Shown in pieces: positions 49,080 through 58,507 of a stretch of DNA of 64,000 nt. The DNA is from Pukyongia sp963768085. GTDB taxonomy: Bacteria > Bacteroidota > Bacteroidia > Flavobacteriales > Flavobacteriaceae. The first letter of the stretch is position 1. Every line of letters begins with the position of its first letter. The notes under the pieces are model-generated. The model saw only the letters and a program-made list of their open reading frames with translations, searched no databases and was not told the DNA's origin. The DNA is taken from NCBI GenBank assembly GCA_963768085.1, contig CAVYGO010000003.1, positions 992,001 to 1,056,000 on the forward strand. Reading direction: 5' to 3'. Position numbers and translations under genes: made by a program.

Positions 49080-49110
49080 TTGTTTTCCGCCCATTTTGGG
49101 AGTATTTTTG
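49080..49110 (+). promoter_or_regulatory. Promoter of SCO/DUF420 operon
   Basis: TTG at 49080-49082 and TATTTTTG at 49103-49110 are 20 bases apart, matching the -33/-7 layout. The ATG at 49127 follows 16 bases later. Confidence 0.6.
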
Positions 49111-49126
49111 TAGTATAACGCACGCT

Positions 49127-49777
49127 ATGCAAATCAAGAAATATTTAGTACTCGGAGTCTTATTTCTGCTACCACTTTCGATGTATGTTTTCTTCGCATC
49201 GGGTAAAGATAATTTCGGGCGATTACCGGTGCTTACCGAAAATATTACCGAGATCGATAAATTCGAATCTCTGGAGAATGAAACGGTTCGGCTGAATAAC
49301 AGCATCACGATCCTGGGTTTCTTCGGAAATGATCCGATGGCAAATAAAGTAAACGCTTTTAACCTGGCTCACAAGATCTATAAAAAGAATCGGGGCTTTA
49401 ACGATTTCCAGCTGGTTATTCTTCAGCCTGAAGGTTCTGAAGAGACATCCATGGAATTAAGAGATAAACTATCGGAAATTGCCGAAACCGATCGTTGGAA
49501 ATTCATTTTTGGTACTTCAGAAGAAATAAAAGAAGTGTTCAGTTCACTGAAATCCGAATACATGTTAATGCCTGATAACAGCAGCCCGTATGTGTTCATT
49601 ATTGATAAAAAGGGAAATCTACGTGGGCGTGATGACGATGAAGATGTTGGTAAGCTCTATGGATTCGATGCACGGGATTTCGCGGAGATCAACAATAAGA
49701 TGCATGACGATGTGAAGGTGATACTGGCAGAATACCGGCTGGAACTTAAGAAGTATAAAGCCGATAGGGAAATTTAA
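49127..49777 (+). CDS. Cysteine-less SCO/thioredoxin-like membrane protein
   Basis: The 216-residue protein has an N-terminal membrane anchor (about 6-24) and a thioredoxin-like fold similar in order to the next gene (SITILGFFGNDPMANKV, FQLVILQPEGSEE, PYVFIIDKKGNLRG). There is no cysteine anywhere, so copper binding through CxxxC is impossible. It may act as a structural partner of SCO1 in assembling CuA. It ends three bases before the SCO1 ATG, so they form one operon. Confidence 0.75.
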   Translation: MQIKKYLVLGVLFLLPLSMYVFFASGKDNFGRLPVLTENITEIDKFESLENETVRLNNSITILGFFGNDPMANKVNAFNLAHKIYKKNRGFNDFQLVILQPEGSEETSMELRDKLSEIAETDRWKFIFGTSEEIKEVFSSLKSEYMLMPDNSSPYVFIIDKKGNLRGRDDDEDVGKLYGFDARDFAEINNKMHDDVKVILAEYRLELKKYKADREI

Positions 49778-49780
49778 GCG

Positions 49781-50410
49781 ATGAAGAAGAACTATTCATA
49801 CATTGGGATATCCTTTATCATATTAGTCTTTGGTATCTGGGCTATTCCTAAAATCGTGGAAAATTTCAAGACTCCGGATCTTGCTGAAATAGGAACGGTT
49901 CCGGATTTCAGTTTTACCAACCAGAACGGGAAAACGATTTCGAACGAGAATTATAAAGGGAAAGTTTATATTGCTGAGTTCTTCTTTACAACCTGTCCTT
50001 CCATTTGCCCCATAATGAATAGAAACATGGTGCGTGTTCAAAATGAATTCTACGGGAATCCAAACCTGGGTATCGCTTCATTCAGCATAGATCCTGAATA
50101 CGACACGCCGGCAGTTTTAAAGAGTTATGCCGAAAGTTATGGGATCACTAATCCTAACTGGCACTTACTCACTGGTGACAAAGAAAAGATCTTTGAATTG
50201 GCCAATGCTGGCTTTAATTTATATGTTGGTGAAAACAGCGAGGTAGAAGGCGGTTTTGAACATTCGGGTTATTTTGCCCTGATTGATGAAGAAGGGAAGA
50301 TCCGTTCCCGGATTGATGAAAATGAAAATCCCATTATTTATTACGACGGACTTGAATCAGATGGGATACAGATGTTGATAGAGGATATCGAAGTATTGTT
50401 AAAAGACTAA
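49781..50410 (+). CDS. SCO1/SenC copper chaperone
   Basis: The 209-residue membrane-anchored protein has a thioredoxin fold with the copper-binding CxxxC (Cys72 and Cys76 in TTCPSICPIM) and the distant ligand His161 in GFEHSGYF. SCO proteins deliver copper to the CuA centre of subunit II. Position among oxidase genes supports this. The helix at about 6-23 is the anchor. Confidence 0.93.
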   Translation: MKKNYSYIGISFIILVFGIWAIPKIVENFKTPDLAEIGTVPDFSFTNQNGKTISNENYKGKVYIAEFFFTTCPSICPIMNRNMVRVQNEFYGNPNLGIASFSIDPEYDTPAVLKSYAESYGITNPNWHLLTGDKEKIFELANAGFNLYVGENSEVEGGFEHSGYFALIDEEGKIRSRIDENENPIIYYDGLESDGIQMLIEDIEVLLKD

Positions 50411-50414
50411 TTCC

Positions 50415-50939
50415 ATGGCCGAACAAGAAGTTTCAAAGAAATATACAACATGGATCTGGATACTTTCCATCGCCATTCCCGTGGTTGTAGCTTTGTTGTT
50501 TTCGGTAAAAATACCCGGCGTGGAACGTTTAGGATTCCTACCACCTATATACGCCTCCATAAATGCTTTAACAGCTGTATTATTAGTTGTGGCTGTAATT
50601 AATATTAAGAAAGGAAATCGGAAAACTCATGAAAGGTTAATGAAATTCTGCATCCTGCTTTCAGCATTATTTCTGATCATGTATGTAGCGTATCATATGA
50701 CCTCCGAATCTACTCCATACGGGGGTGAAGGAATATTACGATACGTATATTTTATAATACTAATAAGTCATATCTTTCTTTCTATTGTAGTAATTCCTTT
50801 TGTTCTCATTACCTATGTGAGGGCGCTCACAGGAAATTTTCAGAAGCACAAAAAAATAGCGAAATTTACGTTCCCGATCTGGTTGTATGTGGCGGTCACA
50901 GGGGTTATTGTCTATTTAATGATCTCACCTTATTATTAA
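50415..50939 (+). CDS. DUF420 membrane protein
   Basis: The 174-residue protein has five predicted helices with His-containing segments (KTHERLMKF, MYVAYHM, SHIFLSIVVIP, FQKHKKIAKF). The pattern matches DUF420/CtaM-like proteins found next to SCO1 in oxidase operons. A role in oxidase maturation is likely by context but not proved. Confidence 0.86.
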   Translation: MAEQEVSKKYTTWIWILSIAIPVVVALLFSVKIPGVERLGFLPPIYASINALTAVLLVVAVINIKKGNRKTHERLMKFCILLSALFLIMYVAYHMTSESTPYGGEGILRYVYFIILISHIFLSIVVIPFVLITYVRALTGNFQKHKKIAKFTFPIWLYVAVTGVIVYLMISPYY

Positions 50940-50940
50940 T

Positions 50941-51168
50941 ATGAAGCTAAAAATGTTCATACTAATACTGTTAGCAATTCTTGCTTCCCTCCCGGCAGAA
51001 GCACAATGCGCTATGTGCCGTGCCGTGCTGGAAAGTGAAGAAAGCGGAGGAGCGGCGACTGGAATAAATAGTGGGATCATCTACCTGATGATCTTTCCGT
51101 ATTTGTTGATAGGCGGAGTGGGTTATGCCATATACAGAATGCGTCAAAAAGTAAAGGACGAGGATTAG
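50941..51168 (+). CDS. Small exported CxxC membrane protein
   Basis: The 75-residue protein starts one base after the DUF420 stop. It has a signal-like N-terminus ending AEAQ, then CAMCRA at residues 23-28, a glycine/serine-rich turn, and one membrane helix (about 48-66) with a charged tail KVKDED. The two cysteines sit just outside the membrane. A similar small protein follows DUF420 in relatives, as I recall. It may hold copper or redox-active thiols for oxidase assembly. Confidence 0.75.
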   Translation: MKLKMFILILLAILASLPAEAQCAMCRAVLESEESGGAATGINSGIIYLMIFPYLLIGGVGYAIYRMRQKVKDED

Positions 51169-51206
51169 TATTATTCTTACCCGAAATAGTGTAACATATC
51201 ATTTTT

Positions 51207-51255
51207 AGACTAGTCTTATTGCAAAGACTTCACACTAACCACCCTTGTAAGTCTT
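51207..51255. promoter_or_regulatory. Palindrome cluster upstream of efflux operon
   Basis: AGACTAGTCT at 51207-51216 is a perfect 10-bp palindrome. AAGACTT at 51224-51230 and AAGTCTT at 51249-51255 form an inverted repeat with an 18-base spacer. All four arms share a GACT/AGTC core, so an operator for a dimeric regulator is possible. The TTACTTTG at 51291-51298 may be the -7 box of the operon. Confidence 0.3.
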
Positions 51256-51315
51256 AACATGAATTTCACAAAAGAATGTGCTATTCGGCGTTACTTTGTA
51301 GTTGAATATAATGCA

Positions 51316-52023
51316 ATGATTGAAATAAAAGACTTACACAAATCCTACATCATGGGAGAGAATTCTCTTCATGTGCTTAAGGGAATTGATTTTACTGTGA
51401 AAGAAGGTGAAATGGTCGCCATTATGGGATCATCCGGGTCTGGTAAATCCACACTGCTGAATATTTTGGGAATGTTGGATGAAGCCGATAAAGGTTCCTA
51501 TTATCTCGATGGAAAACCTATAAAGAACCTGAGTGAAAAGATAGCCGCCCGTTATCGTAATAAATTCCTTGGATTCGTATTCCAGTCATTCAATCTAATT
51601 TCATACAAAAGTGCTCTTGAGAATGTGGCCATGCCATTATATTATCAAGGGATGAAACGAAACGAGCGCAACAAGAAGGCCATGCACTATCTAGATAAGG
51701 TAGGGCTGGCAGATTGGGCCACTCATTTACCGAACGAACTATCCGGGGGGCAGAATCAGAGGGTGGCGATTGCACGAGCCCTCGCTAGCGAACCAAAAGT
51801 GCTATTAGCCGATGAGCCCACAGGTGCTTTGGATTCCACTACTTCCTATGAGCTGATGGAAATCATTCAATCCATTAACGACGATGGTAAAACCGTACTC
51901 ATCGTAACGCACGAAGATGATATCGCCCATATGTGCAAGCGCATTGTAAATTTAAGGGACGGTGTGATTATTAAAGATTCAGAAATTAACCAGGTAAGAG
52001 CAAAAGCGACCTCCCATGTTTAA
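51316..52023 (+). CDS. ABC transporter ATP-binding protein, MacB/LolD type
   Basis: The 235-residue ATPase has Walker A GSSGSGKST, signature LSGGQNQRVAIARAL, Walker B VLLADEPTGALD, and the H-loop VTHEDD. The frame opens at 51259, but I use ATG 51316 (MIEIKDLHKSYIMGENSLHV), where relatives start. It is followed, with an eight-base overlap, by two permease genes. Type VII ABC systems of this kind move substrates from the periplasm through a TolC channel. Confidence 0.92.
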   Translation: MIEIKDLHKSYIMGENSLHVLKGIDFTVKEGEMVAIMGSSGSGKSTLLNILGMLDEADKGSYYLDGKPIKNLSEKIAARYRNKFLGFVFQSFNLISYKSALENVAMPLYYQGMKRNERNKKAMHYLDKVGLADWATHLPNELSGGQNQRVAIARALASEPKVLLADEPTGALDSTTSYELMEIIQSINDDGKTVLIVTHEDDIAHMCKRIVNLRDGVIIKDSEINQVRAKATSHV

Positions 52024-53260
52024 TATTGAGCGTTGGCAGGAAATATTCGATACCATTCGCAAAAATAAATTGCGGACATTCTTAACCGGACTATCGGTAG
52101 CCTCAGGTATTTTCATATTAGTTGTTCTCCTTGGTTTCGGACAAGGCATGACTAATGGCGTAGCTAAAGAGTTCGAACAGGATGCTACCAATAGAATTGC
52201 TGTGTGGACAGGCGTTACTACGGTAGAATACAAAGGATTGAATCCCGGTCGTTTTATTCAGTTAAAAAATGAAGACTACGATCTCCTGATAAAGAAATAT
52301 GAAGATGATATAGAATTTAAATCATCCATATTTCGAATCTGGAGCGGTGTTGCCAGCTATAAGAGCGAATCGGGGAGTTATCGTGTTGAAGGCGTCTATC
52401 CGGATTATCAGTTTATTGAAAATGCCACTTTAAGTGCAGGTCGATTCCTTAATTACGATGACCATAACGGCTATGAAAAAGTCATAGTTATTGGCCAGAA
52501 AGTATATAAGGATCTCTTCGGAAAAAAGGAAGCCATCGGTGAACAGGTTCAGATCTCAGGAATCAATTTCAAAGTGATCGGTGTATATACCGATCCCGGT
52601 GGAGAGCGAGAAGAGTCCCGTATTTTTCTTCCTTTATCCACTTCGCAACGAGTATTTGGTGGTGGTAATATTGTCCGCAACCTGGGTTTTACGCTAAAAC
52701 CTCAAGCCACATTTCAACAAGCCGTACGGCAATCGATCATTTTTACAAATGAGATTCAGGCTTTCTTGAAAGAAAGGCATATTGTTGCTCCGGAAGATGA
52801 AAGTGCTATTGATACATGGAACTCTTTGGAAGAAGCTAAACGATATTATGACCTGATGGATATGATAAAACTATTCTTCTGGGTAGTGGGTATTTGTACG
52901 ATCATAGCCGGTGTTGTAGGCGTTAGCAATATTATGCTGATTATTGTAAAAGAACGAACCAAAGAGATTGGTATACGTAAGGCCATTGGTGCACAGCCCT
53001 GGTCGATCATTGGAATGATCTTGCATGAGTCTATTTTTGTAACCGCAATTGCTGGTTTCCTCGGACTCATTTTTAGTATGGCTTTACTTGAGGTCGTGGG
53101 GCCTAACGTGGAAATTGACTATATAGTGAATCCATCAGTGAATTTCAACGTTGCCCTAACAACGGTGATTGTATTGATTGTTGCCGGAGCACTTGCAGGA
53201 TTTTTTCCAGCCTGGAGAGCTGCGAGAATTAAACCCATAGAAGCACTTAGAGACGAATAG
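52016..53260 (+). CDS. MacB-type ABC permease, copy 1
   Basis: The 414-residue protein has the FtsX/MacB plan: an N-terminal helix (about 23-45), a large periplasmic domain (about 50-280), and three C-terminal helices (about 285-310, 335-355, 375-400). The closing motif ARIKPIEALRDE and VKERTKEIGIRKAIGA are diagnostic. It overlaps the ATPase gene by eight bases and is followed after one base by a second permease, with which it probably forms a heterodimer. Confidence 0.9.
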   Translation: MFNIERWQEIFDTIRKNKLRTFLTGLSVASGIFILVVLLGFGQGMTNGVAKEFEQDATNRIAVWTGVTTVEYKGLNPGRFIQLKNEDYDLLIKKYEDDIEFKSSIFRIWSGVASYKSESGSYRVEGVYPDYQFIENATLSAGRFLNYDDHNGYEKVIVIGQKVYKDLFGKKEAIGEQVQISGINFKVIGVYTDPGGEREESRIFLPLSTSQRVFGGGNIVRNLGFTLKPQATFQQAVRQSIIFTNEIQAFLKERHIVAPEDESAIDTWNSLEEAKRYYDLMDMIKLFFWVVGICTIIAGVVGVSNIMLIIVKERTKEIGIRKAIGAQPWSIIGMILHESIFVTAIAGFLGLIFSMALLEVVGPNVEIDYIVNPSVNFNVALTTVIVLIVAGALAGFFPAWRAARIKPIEALRDE

Positions 53261-53261
53261 T

Positions 53262-54521
53262 ATGTTTAACAGGGATCGCTGGAGTGAAATATTGGAGGCA
53301 TTGAGCAGTAACTGGTTCAGGACTGCACTTACCGCCTTTGGAGTACTCTGGGGAATTTTCATCCTAGTTATTCTGCTGGCTGCAGGGAAAGGCCTTGAGA
53401 ATGGTGTAAAAGCGGATTTTGGTGATGTCGCCACCAATACAATGTTTATGTGGACCCAGACAATCTCTAAGCCCTACAAAGGCTTGCCAAAGGGACGCCG
53501 CTTTACTTATAAGACCAGTGATGTACAAGCCATAGAGGACAATGTACCTAATTTAAGATTTATATCACCCCGAAATCAACTCGGTGGTTTTGGCGGAAGC
53601 AACAATGTTGTCCGCGGGCTGAATACAGGTGCTTTTAATGTCTACGGTGATTATCCTGAGATCATTGAACAACAACCCATGGACATTACAAGTGGCCGTT
53701 TTATAAATTACGGGGATATTGATGAAAAACGTAAAATAGCTATCATAGGGGAAGGCGTAAAAACTGCGTTATACGGATTAGGAGAAGATCCACTGGGTAC
53801 ATATATAAAGATCAACGGAGTTAACTTTCTCGTTGTTGGGACGTATAAGAAAAAATCGCAAGGTGGAGATTCCGAAGAAGATCAGAAAGAGATCTATGTA
53901 CCCTTTACAGCATTCTCACAAGCGTTTAACCGGGGGGACCGTGTTGGTTGGATGGCTATCACCGCTGAAGACGGCTCATCAATAACCCAGTTAAAGGAAC
54001 AAATTTTTGAGGTAATAAAACAACGTCACACAATTCATCCTGATGATGACAGAGCCATAGGCAATTTTGACCTTTACGAACAATACAGTCGTATAGAAGG
54101 CTTGTTTTTTGCCTTAAAGATCATTGCTTATTTTGTGGGAACCCTGGTATTGCTTTCAGGCATTATAGGTATAAGTAATATTATGCTTATTGTGGTAAAG
54201 GAGCGAACTAAGGAAATTGGCATCCGAAGGGCATTAGGCGCAACACCATGGTCCATTCGAGGACAGGTGTTACTTGAATCTATTTTTCTAACGATTGTTT
54301 CCGGTATGATGGGTATCTCTTTGGGAGCCCTGGTGATCTATGCTATTAATAAAATATTGGATGCCAGCGGGCCGGTAGATATGTTCTCAAATCCCAGCGT
54401 AGATATTAGCGTAGTGATCTCAGCACTCATTATATTGATTGTTTCAGGATTATTAGCAGGATTCATCCCTGCGCAGAATGCGATCAAAATTAAACCAGTA
54501 GATGCTTTACGAACCGAATAA
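53262..54521 (+). CDS. MacB-type ABC permease, copy 2
   Basis: The 419-residue paralogue of the previous gene has the same FtsX/MacB plan. The last motif is AIKIKPVDALRTE and the coupling segment is VKERTKEIGIRRALGA. The periplasmic domain is more diverged than the membrane ends. Two unlike permeases with one ATPase suggest an asymmetric pump. Confidence 0.9.
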   Translation: MFNRDRWSEILEALSSNWFRTALTAFGVLWGIFILVILLAAGKGLENGVKADFGDVATNTMFMWTQTISKPYKGLPKGRRFTYKTSDVQAIEDNVPNLRFISPRNQLGGFGGSNNVVRGLNTGAFNVYGDYPEIIEQQPMDITSGRFINYGDIDEKRKIAIIGEGVKTALYGLGEDPLGTYIKINGVNFLVVGTYKKKSQGGDSEEDQKEIYVPFTAFSQAFNRGDRVGWMAITAEDGSSITQLKEQIFEVIKQRHTIHPDDDRAIGNFDLYEQYSRIEGLFFALKIIAYFVGTLVLLSGIIGISNIMLIVVKERTKEIGIRRALGATPWSIRGQVLLESIFLTIVSGMMGISLGALVIYAINKILDASGPVDMFSNPSVDISVVISALIILIVSGLLAGFIPAQNAIKIKPVDALRTE

Positions 54522-54537
54522 TAACTAACGAAACAAA

Positions 54538-55698
54538 ATGAAAAAAACGGTTACCATTATAATTCTTGTAGTCATAGTAATATCCTTTACGGCTGCATTG
54601 TATTATTTATATTCTAAGAATCAGGAAGATCCTGTGATTTACGAAACTGAACAGGCCGAAATTGGCAATATTGTTAAGAAAACAGTAGCTACAGGAAGTA
54701 TTGTTCCCAAGGAAGAAGTACTCATTAAACCTAATATATCTGGTATAATTGATGAGATATTCGTAGAAGCAGGGGACCAGGTGAAGGCGGGAGACTTGCT
54801 GGCGAAAGTTAAGGTAGTGCCCAATGTTTCAGCCTTAACCAGTGCGAAGAACAACATTAACAGCTCGAGGACACAATTAGAGACTGCCCGACTAGCACTG
54901 GAAAATGAACGCAGTATTTTCAAAAGGCAAAAAGACTTGTTCGACAAGGGGGTGATTTCAGCCAATGAATTCGATAATGCTCAACTTGCCTTTAACCAGG
55001 CACAACAGCGTTTCAACCAGGAAAAAGTAAATCTTGGTGGTGCACAACAGAACTATGATATTGTAAAGACCGGGACAACCCGTGGATTGGGTGCTGCGGC
55101 TACTACCGAAATACGAGCTACCGTTTCAGGGATGGTGCTTGATGTACCAGTGAAAGTGGGTAACCAGGTAATTGAGGCTAATAACTTTAACGATGGAACC
55201 ACTATTGCAACGCTTGCCGATGTTGAGTATATGATTTTTGAAGGAAAGGTTGATGAAAGTGAAGTGGGCAAAATAACCGAAAACCTGCCCCTTGAGATTA
55301 CTGTCGGGGCAATAGAAAATGCTACTTTCGATGCTATATTGGATTATATAGCCCCAAAGGGAGTTAGTGAAAATGGAGCGATACAGTTTGAGATTAAGGG
55401 TACACTAACGAAAAAAGATACTACCTTTATCCGGGCGGGACTTAGTGCTAACGCATCTATAATCTTGGCAAGGGCAGATAGTGTTTTAACTGTTAAAGAA
55501 GCATTAATACAATACGATCCGAAAACCCTAGAACCCTTTGTGGAAGTGGAAACTGGCGACCAGGAATTTGTACGAAGAGAAATAGAATTGGGTATTAGTG
55601 ATGGAATTAATGTAGAGGTGAAGGGTGGAATTTCCAAGGAGGATCTATTAAAAGTCTGGAACCAGATCAAACCTGCTCAGGAATTCGGCAGAAATTAA
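54538..55698 (+). CDS. Periplasmic adaptor (membrane fusion protein), copy 1
   Basis: The 386-residue protein has an N-terminal anchor (about 5-24), a lipoyl/biotinyl-like domain (KKTVATGSIVPKEEVLIKPN), a coiled-coil hairpin (about 100-165, rich in Asn/Gln/Lys heptads, with KDLFDKGVISANEFDNA), and beta-barrel and membrane-proximal domains. It bridges permease and outer membrane channel. It differs from the adaptor at 57224, which has a longer C-terminus. Confidence 0.88.
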   Translation: MKKTVTIIILVVIVISFTAALYYLYSKNQEDPVIYETEQAEIGNIVKKTVATGSIVPKEEVLIKPNISGIIDEIFVEAGDQVKAGDLLAKVKVVPNVSALTSAKNNINSSRTQLETARLALENERSIFKRQKDLFDKGVISANEFDNAQLAFNQAQQRFNQEKVNLGGAQQNYDIVKTGTTRGLGAAATTEIRATVSGMVLDVPVKVGNQVIEANNFNDGTTIATLADVEYMIFEGKVDESEVGKITENLPLEITVGAIENATFDAILDYIAPKGVSENGAIQFEIKGTLTKKDTTFIRAGLSANASIILARADSVLTVKEALIQYDPKTLEPFVEVETGDQEFVRREIELGISDGINVEVKGGISKEDLLKVWNQIKPAQEFGRN

Positions 55699-55769
55699 GA
55701 GCGTTATTTTACGGTTTCAACTGTAACACTTTTACATTATAAAAGACAAATTTGGCAACTATTAATTCT

Positions 55770-57221
55770 ATGAAGAAACAAGTAATTATCCTGATTTTGC
55801 TACTCGGGGCATCGAATATGCTTGCGCAGAAAAAATGGACGTTAAGAGAATGCGTAATCTACGCTCTTGAGAATAATATTTTAGTAAAACAGAGTGAATT
55901 GGATATTGAAGTGGCCGATATATCCAAAAGTGAAGCCATTGGTAGTTTCTTACCAACGCTGAACGGGCGTGCGACAAATTCCTGGAATACGGGTCTAACA
56001 CAAGACATTACCACGGGAATTCTCGAAAATCAAACCTCTCGTAACTCTTCCTATGGGATTACCGCAGGAGTTACTGTTTTTAGTGGTTTGCAGAACTTAA
56101 GGGCAAATCAAAGAGCGACCATAAATCAGTTAGCTGCACAATATAGTCTGAATAAGATGAAAGATGATATATCGTTGTTCGTAGCGAACGGTTATTTGCA
56201 GATACTATTGAATAAGGCTAATCTGGAAGCTATCATCTCGCAGAACGAAGTTACTTTAGAGCAACTGGAACGTACCCAGAATCTAGTTGATGCCGGAGTA
56301 CTGCCAAGAGGAGATTTATTAGAGATAAAGGCAACGGATGCGAGTGAAAAACAAAGCATTGCCATTTCGGAGAACGCGGTTCGAATTTCATTAATTAACC
56401 TGGCTCAACTTCTCCTTATAAAAGATTATGAAAATTTCGATATAGGCGAAGAAGATTTCACGATTATCGATGAAGGAATTTCCAGCAAAGACATTGCAGA
56501 AATAATTGAATCTGCCAAAGAAAACCGCTCGGAGATCAGATTAGCTGAAGCTAATTTACAATTAGCCGAAAAGGATCTGCAATTAGCCAGATCTATTTAT
56601 TATCCTTCACTTACGGGATTTATTAATTACAATACACGTGAAGCTGATCTGCCAAGTGGTGTAAGCCGTGCGCTGGACCCGGACAATCCATTTACAATTA
56701 CCGATTCGCCTATTGGTGTTGTTGAGGGGACCAATGAGAATGTGTTTGGTTTAAGTCCTAACTTTATTACTACCGAGTTACCGCCATTACCATTTGTGGA
56801 ACAGCTATACATGAACGATGGTATTTCATATGGATTTCAGTTAAACGTCCCTATTTTCAATGGATTTTCAGCGCGGAATAATGTGAAGCGCACTAAAATC
56901 AATTTGCTGCGACAGGAATATTTATTGGAACAGGCCCGTCTCGATCTTGAGTCTAATGTGTATCAGGCATATGTGGATGCAAAAGGTGCGTTGAAATCTT
57001 TTGAAGCGTCGCAGGTAGCGCTGGAATCCCAGGAACTTGCCTATCAATATGCTAAAGACAGGTATGATGTTGGACTTACAAATGCGTTCGATTTCAGTCA
57101 GTCAAAATTAAGGTTTGATAATGCCCGTATTGAGCTAAACAGGTCGAAATACGATTATATTTTTAAATTGAAGGTACTGGAGTTGTATTTTGGTATCCCG
57201 GCAACGGAATTAAAGTTTTAG
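55770..57221 (+). CDS. TolC-family outer membrane channel
   Basis: The mature protein is about 465 residues with a signal peptide (ending NMLAQ). It has two tandem TolC repeats, each with long helices (KWTLRECVIYALENNI near the start and SKLRFDNARIELNRSKYDY at the end) typical of the alpha-barrel. The open frame begins at a TTG (55752), but the ATG at 55770 (MKKQVIILILLLGASN) starts a proper signal peptide. It lies between the two adaptor genes. Confidence 0.9.
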   Translation: MKKQVIILILLLGASNMLAQKKWTLRECVIYALENNILVKQSELDIEVADISKSEAIGSFLPTLNGRATNSWNTGLTQDITTGILENQTSRNSSYGITAGVTVFSGLQNLRANQRATINQLAAQYSLNKMKDDISLFVANGYLQILLNKANLEAIISQNEVTLEQLERTQNLVDAGVLPRGDLLEIKATDASEKQSIAISENAVRISLINLAQLLLIKDYENFDIGEEDFTIIDEGISSKDIAEIIESAKENRSEIRLAEANLQLAEKDLQLARSIYYPSLTGFINYNTREADLPSGVSRALDPDNPFTITDSPIGVVEGTNENVFGLSPNFITTELPPLPFVEQLYMNDGISYGFQLNVPIFNGFSARNNVKRTKINLLRQEYLLEQARLDLESNVYQAYVDAKGALKSFEASQVALESQELAYQYAKDRYDVGLTNAFDFSQSKLRFDNARIELNRSKYDYIFKLKVLELYFGIPATELKF

Positions 57222-57223
57222 TT

Positions 57224-58507
57224 ATGAAGAAAAAAACACTAATCATCATCATTTCGGCAGTAGTGGTTTTACTGCTGCTACTGGTAGTGGCTAAAAAACA
57301 AGGATGGATCGGATCCGACAGCGATACTACGAAAGTCGAGATGACAGAGATCGCACCTATAGAGATTGTTGAAACCGTAGCTGCAACAGGTAAAATACAG
57401 CCGGAAGTCGAGGTGGCGCTATCTTCAGAAGTTTCTGGTGAAGTTATTGAATTACCTATAAAAGAAGGACAACAGGTAAAAAAAGGAGACTTGCTGGTAA
57501 AGATAAATCCGGACCTTATTCAAAGTGTTGTGAGCCAATCGCAGGCAGGTTTACAGAATGTACGCGCCCAACTTGCACAAGCTGAAGCAAATCTCAAGAA
57601 CGCCGAGTTAAATTATAACCGGAATAAAGAATTATTTCAGAAAGGTGTTATTTCGAAATCAGAATGGGACCGCTCTGTGAACGAATATGAATCTGCCCAG
57701 GCTAATAAACAATCCGCATATTACAGTGTGCAAAGTGCAGCGGCCAATTTGAAACAATCCAGAGACAACCTGTCACGTACTACGATTTATTCTCCCAGGG
57801 ATGGAACCATCTCGAAACTTTCGGTTGAACTCGGAGAACGGGTAGTTGGGACAGCTCAGATGGCAGGTACGGAGATTGTTCGCGTAGCCGATCTTAGCAA
57901 TATGGAAGTTGAAGTGGATGTGAACGAGAACGATATTGTTAAAGTTGCGCTGGAAGATTCTACCATTGTCGAGGTAGATGCATATCTGAAAAGAGAATTC
58001 AAAGGGGTTGTTACTGAAATTGCCAACTCCGCCCAAAATGCCATCTCCGTGGATCAGGTAACCAATTTCAAAGTAAAAGTTCGAATTCTTCCGGAGTCAT
58101 ATGCGGATCTCACTGAAGGAAAACCAGAATCTTATTCACCGTTCAGACCTGGTATGACAGCTACGGTAGATGTGATTACCAATAAGAAGAACGATATCAT
58201 GGGCGTTCCTATAAGCGCTATTGTGATTAAAACCGACACTAGTTGTACGAAGAGTTTCAAAACCAAGAAGAAGAAGAAAGTAACCGAAGGGGAAACTGAA
58301 AAGTTTGAATGTGTTTTTGTAAAAGAAGGAGATGAAGCCAGGTTAAGAGTCGTTACCACAGGAATTCAGGATGACACAAATATTGAAATCACCTCAGGCC
58401 TGAGCGAAGGAGATATAGTAATCACAGGTCCTTATAATACGGTTACAAAAACCTTGGACTGTGGAGACAATATTGCTGAAGCAGAGGAAGATAAAAAGGA
58501 GGAATAA
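57224..58507 (+). CDS. Periplasmic adaptor (membrane fusion protein), copy 2
   Basis: The 427-residue protein has an anchor (about 5-22), a lipoyl-like domain (VAATGKIQPEVEVALSSEVS), a coiled-coil hairpin (about 100-185, including KELFQKGVISKSEWDRS), and a barrel domain. A lysine-rich, cysteine-containing extension (Cys at SCTKSFKTKKKKK and FECVFVKEGD) near residues 340-370 is unusual. Its stop overlaps the tsaB start (TAATG). Confidence 0.88.
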   Translation: MKKKTLIIIISAVVVLLLLLVVAKKQGWIGSDSDTTKVEMTEIAPIEIVETVAATGKIQPEVEVALSSEVSGEVIELPIKEGQQVKKGDLLVKINPDLIQSVVSQSQAGLQNVRAQLAQAEANLKNAELNYNRNKELFQKGVISKSEWDRSVNEYESAQANKQSAYYSVQSAAANLKQSRDNLSRTTIYSPRDGTISKLSVELGERVVGTAQMAGTEIVRVADLSNMEVEVDVNENDIVKVALEDSTIVEVDAYLKREFKGVVTEIANSAQNAISVDQVTNFKVKVRILPESYADLTEGKPESYSPFRPGMTATVDVITNKKNDIMGVPISAIVIKTDTSCTKSFKTKKKKKVTEGETEKFECVFVKEGDEARLRVVTTGIQDDTNIEITSGLSEGDIVITGPYNTVTKTLDCGDNIAEAEEDKKEE

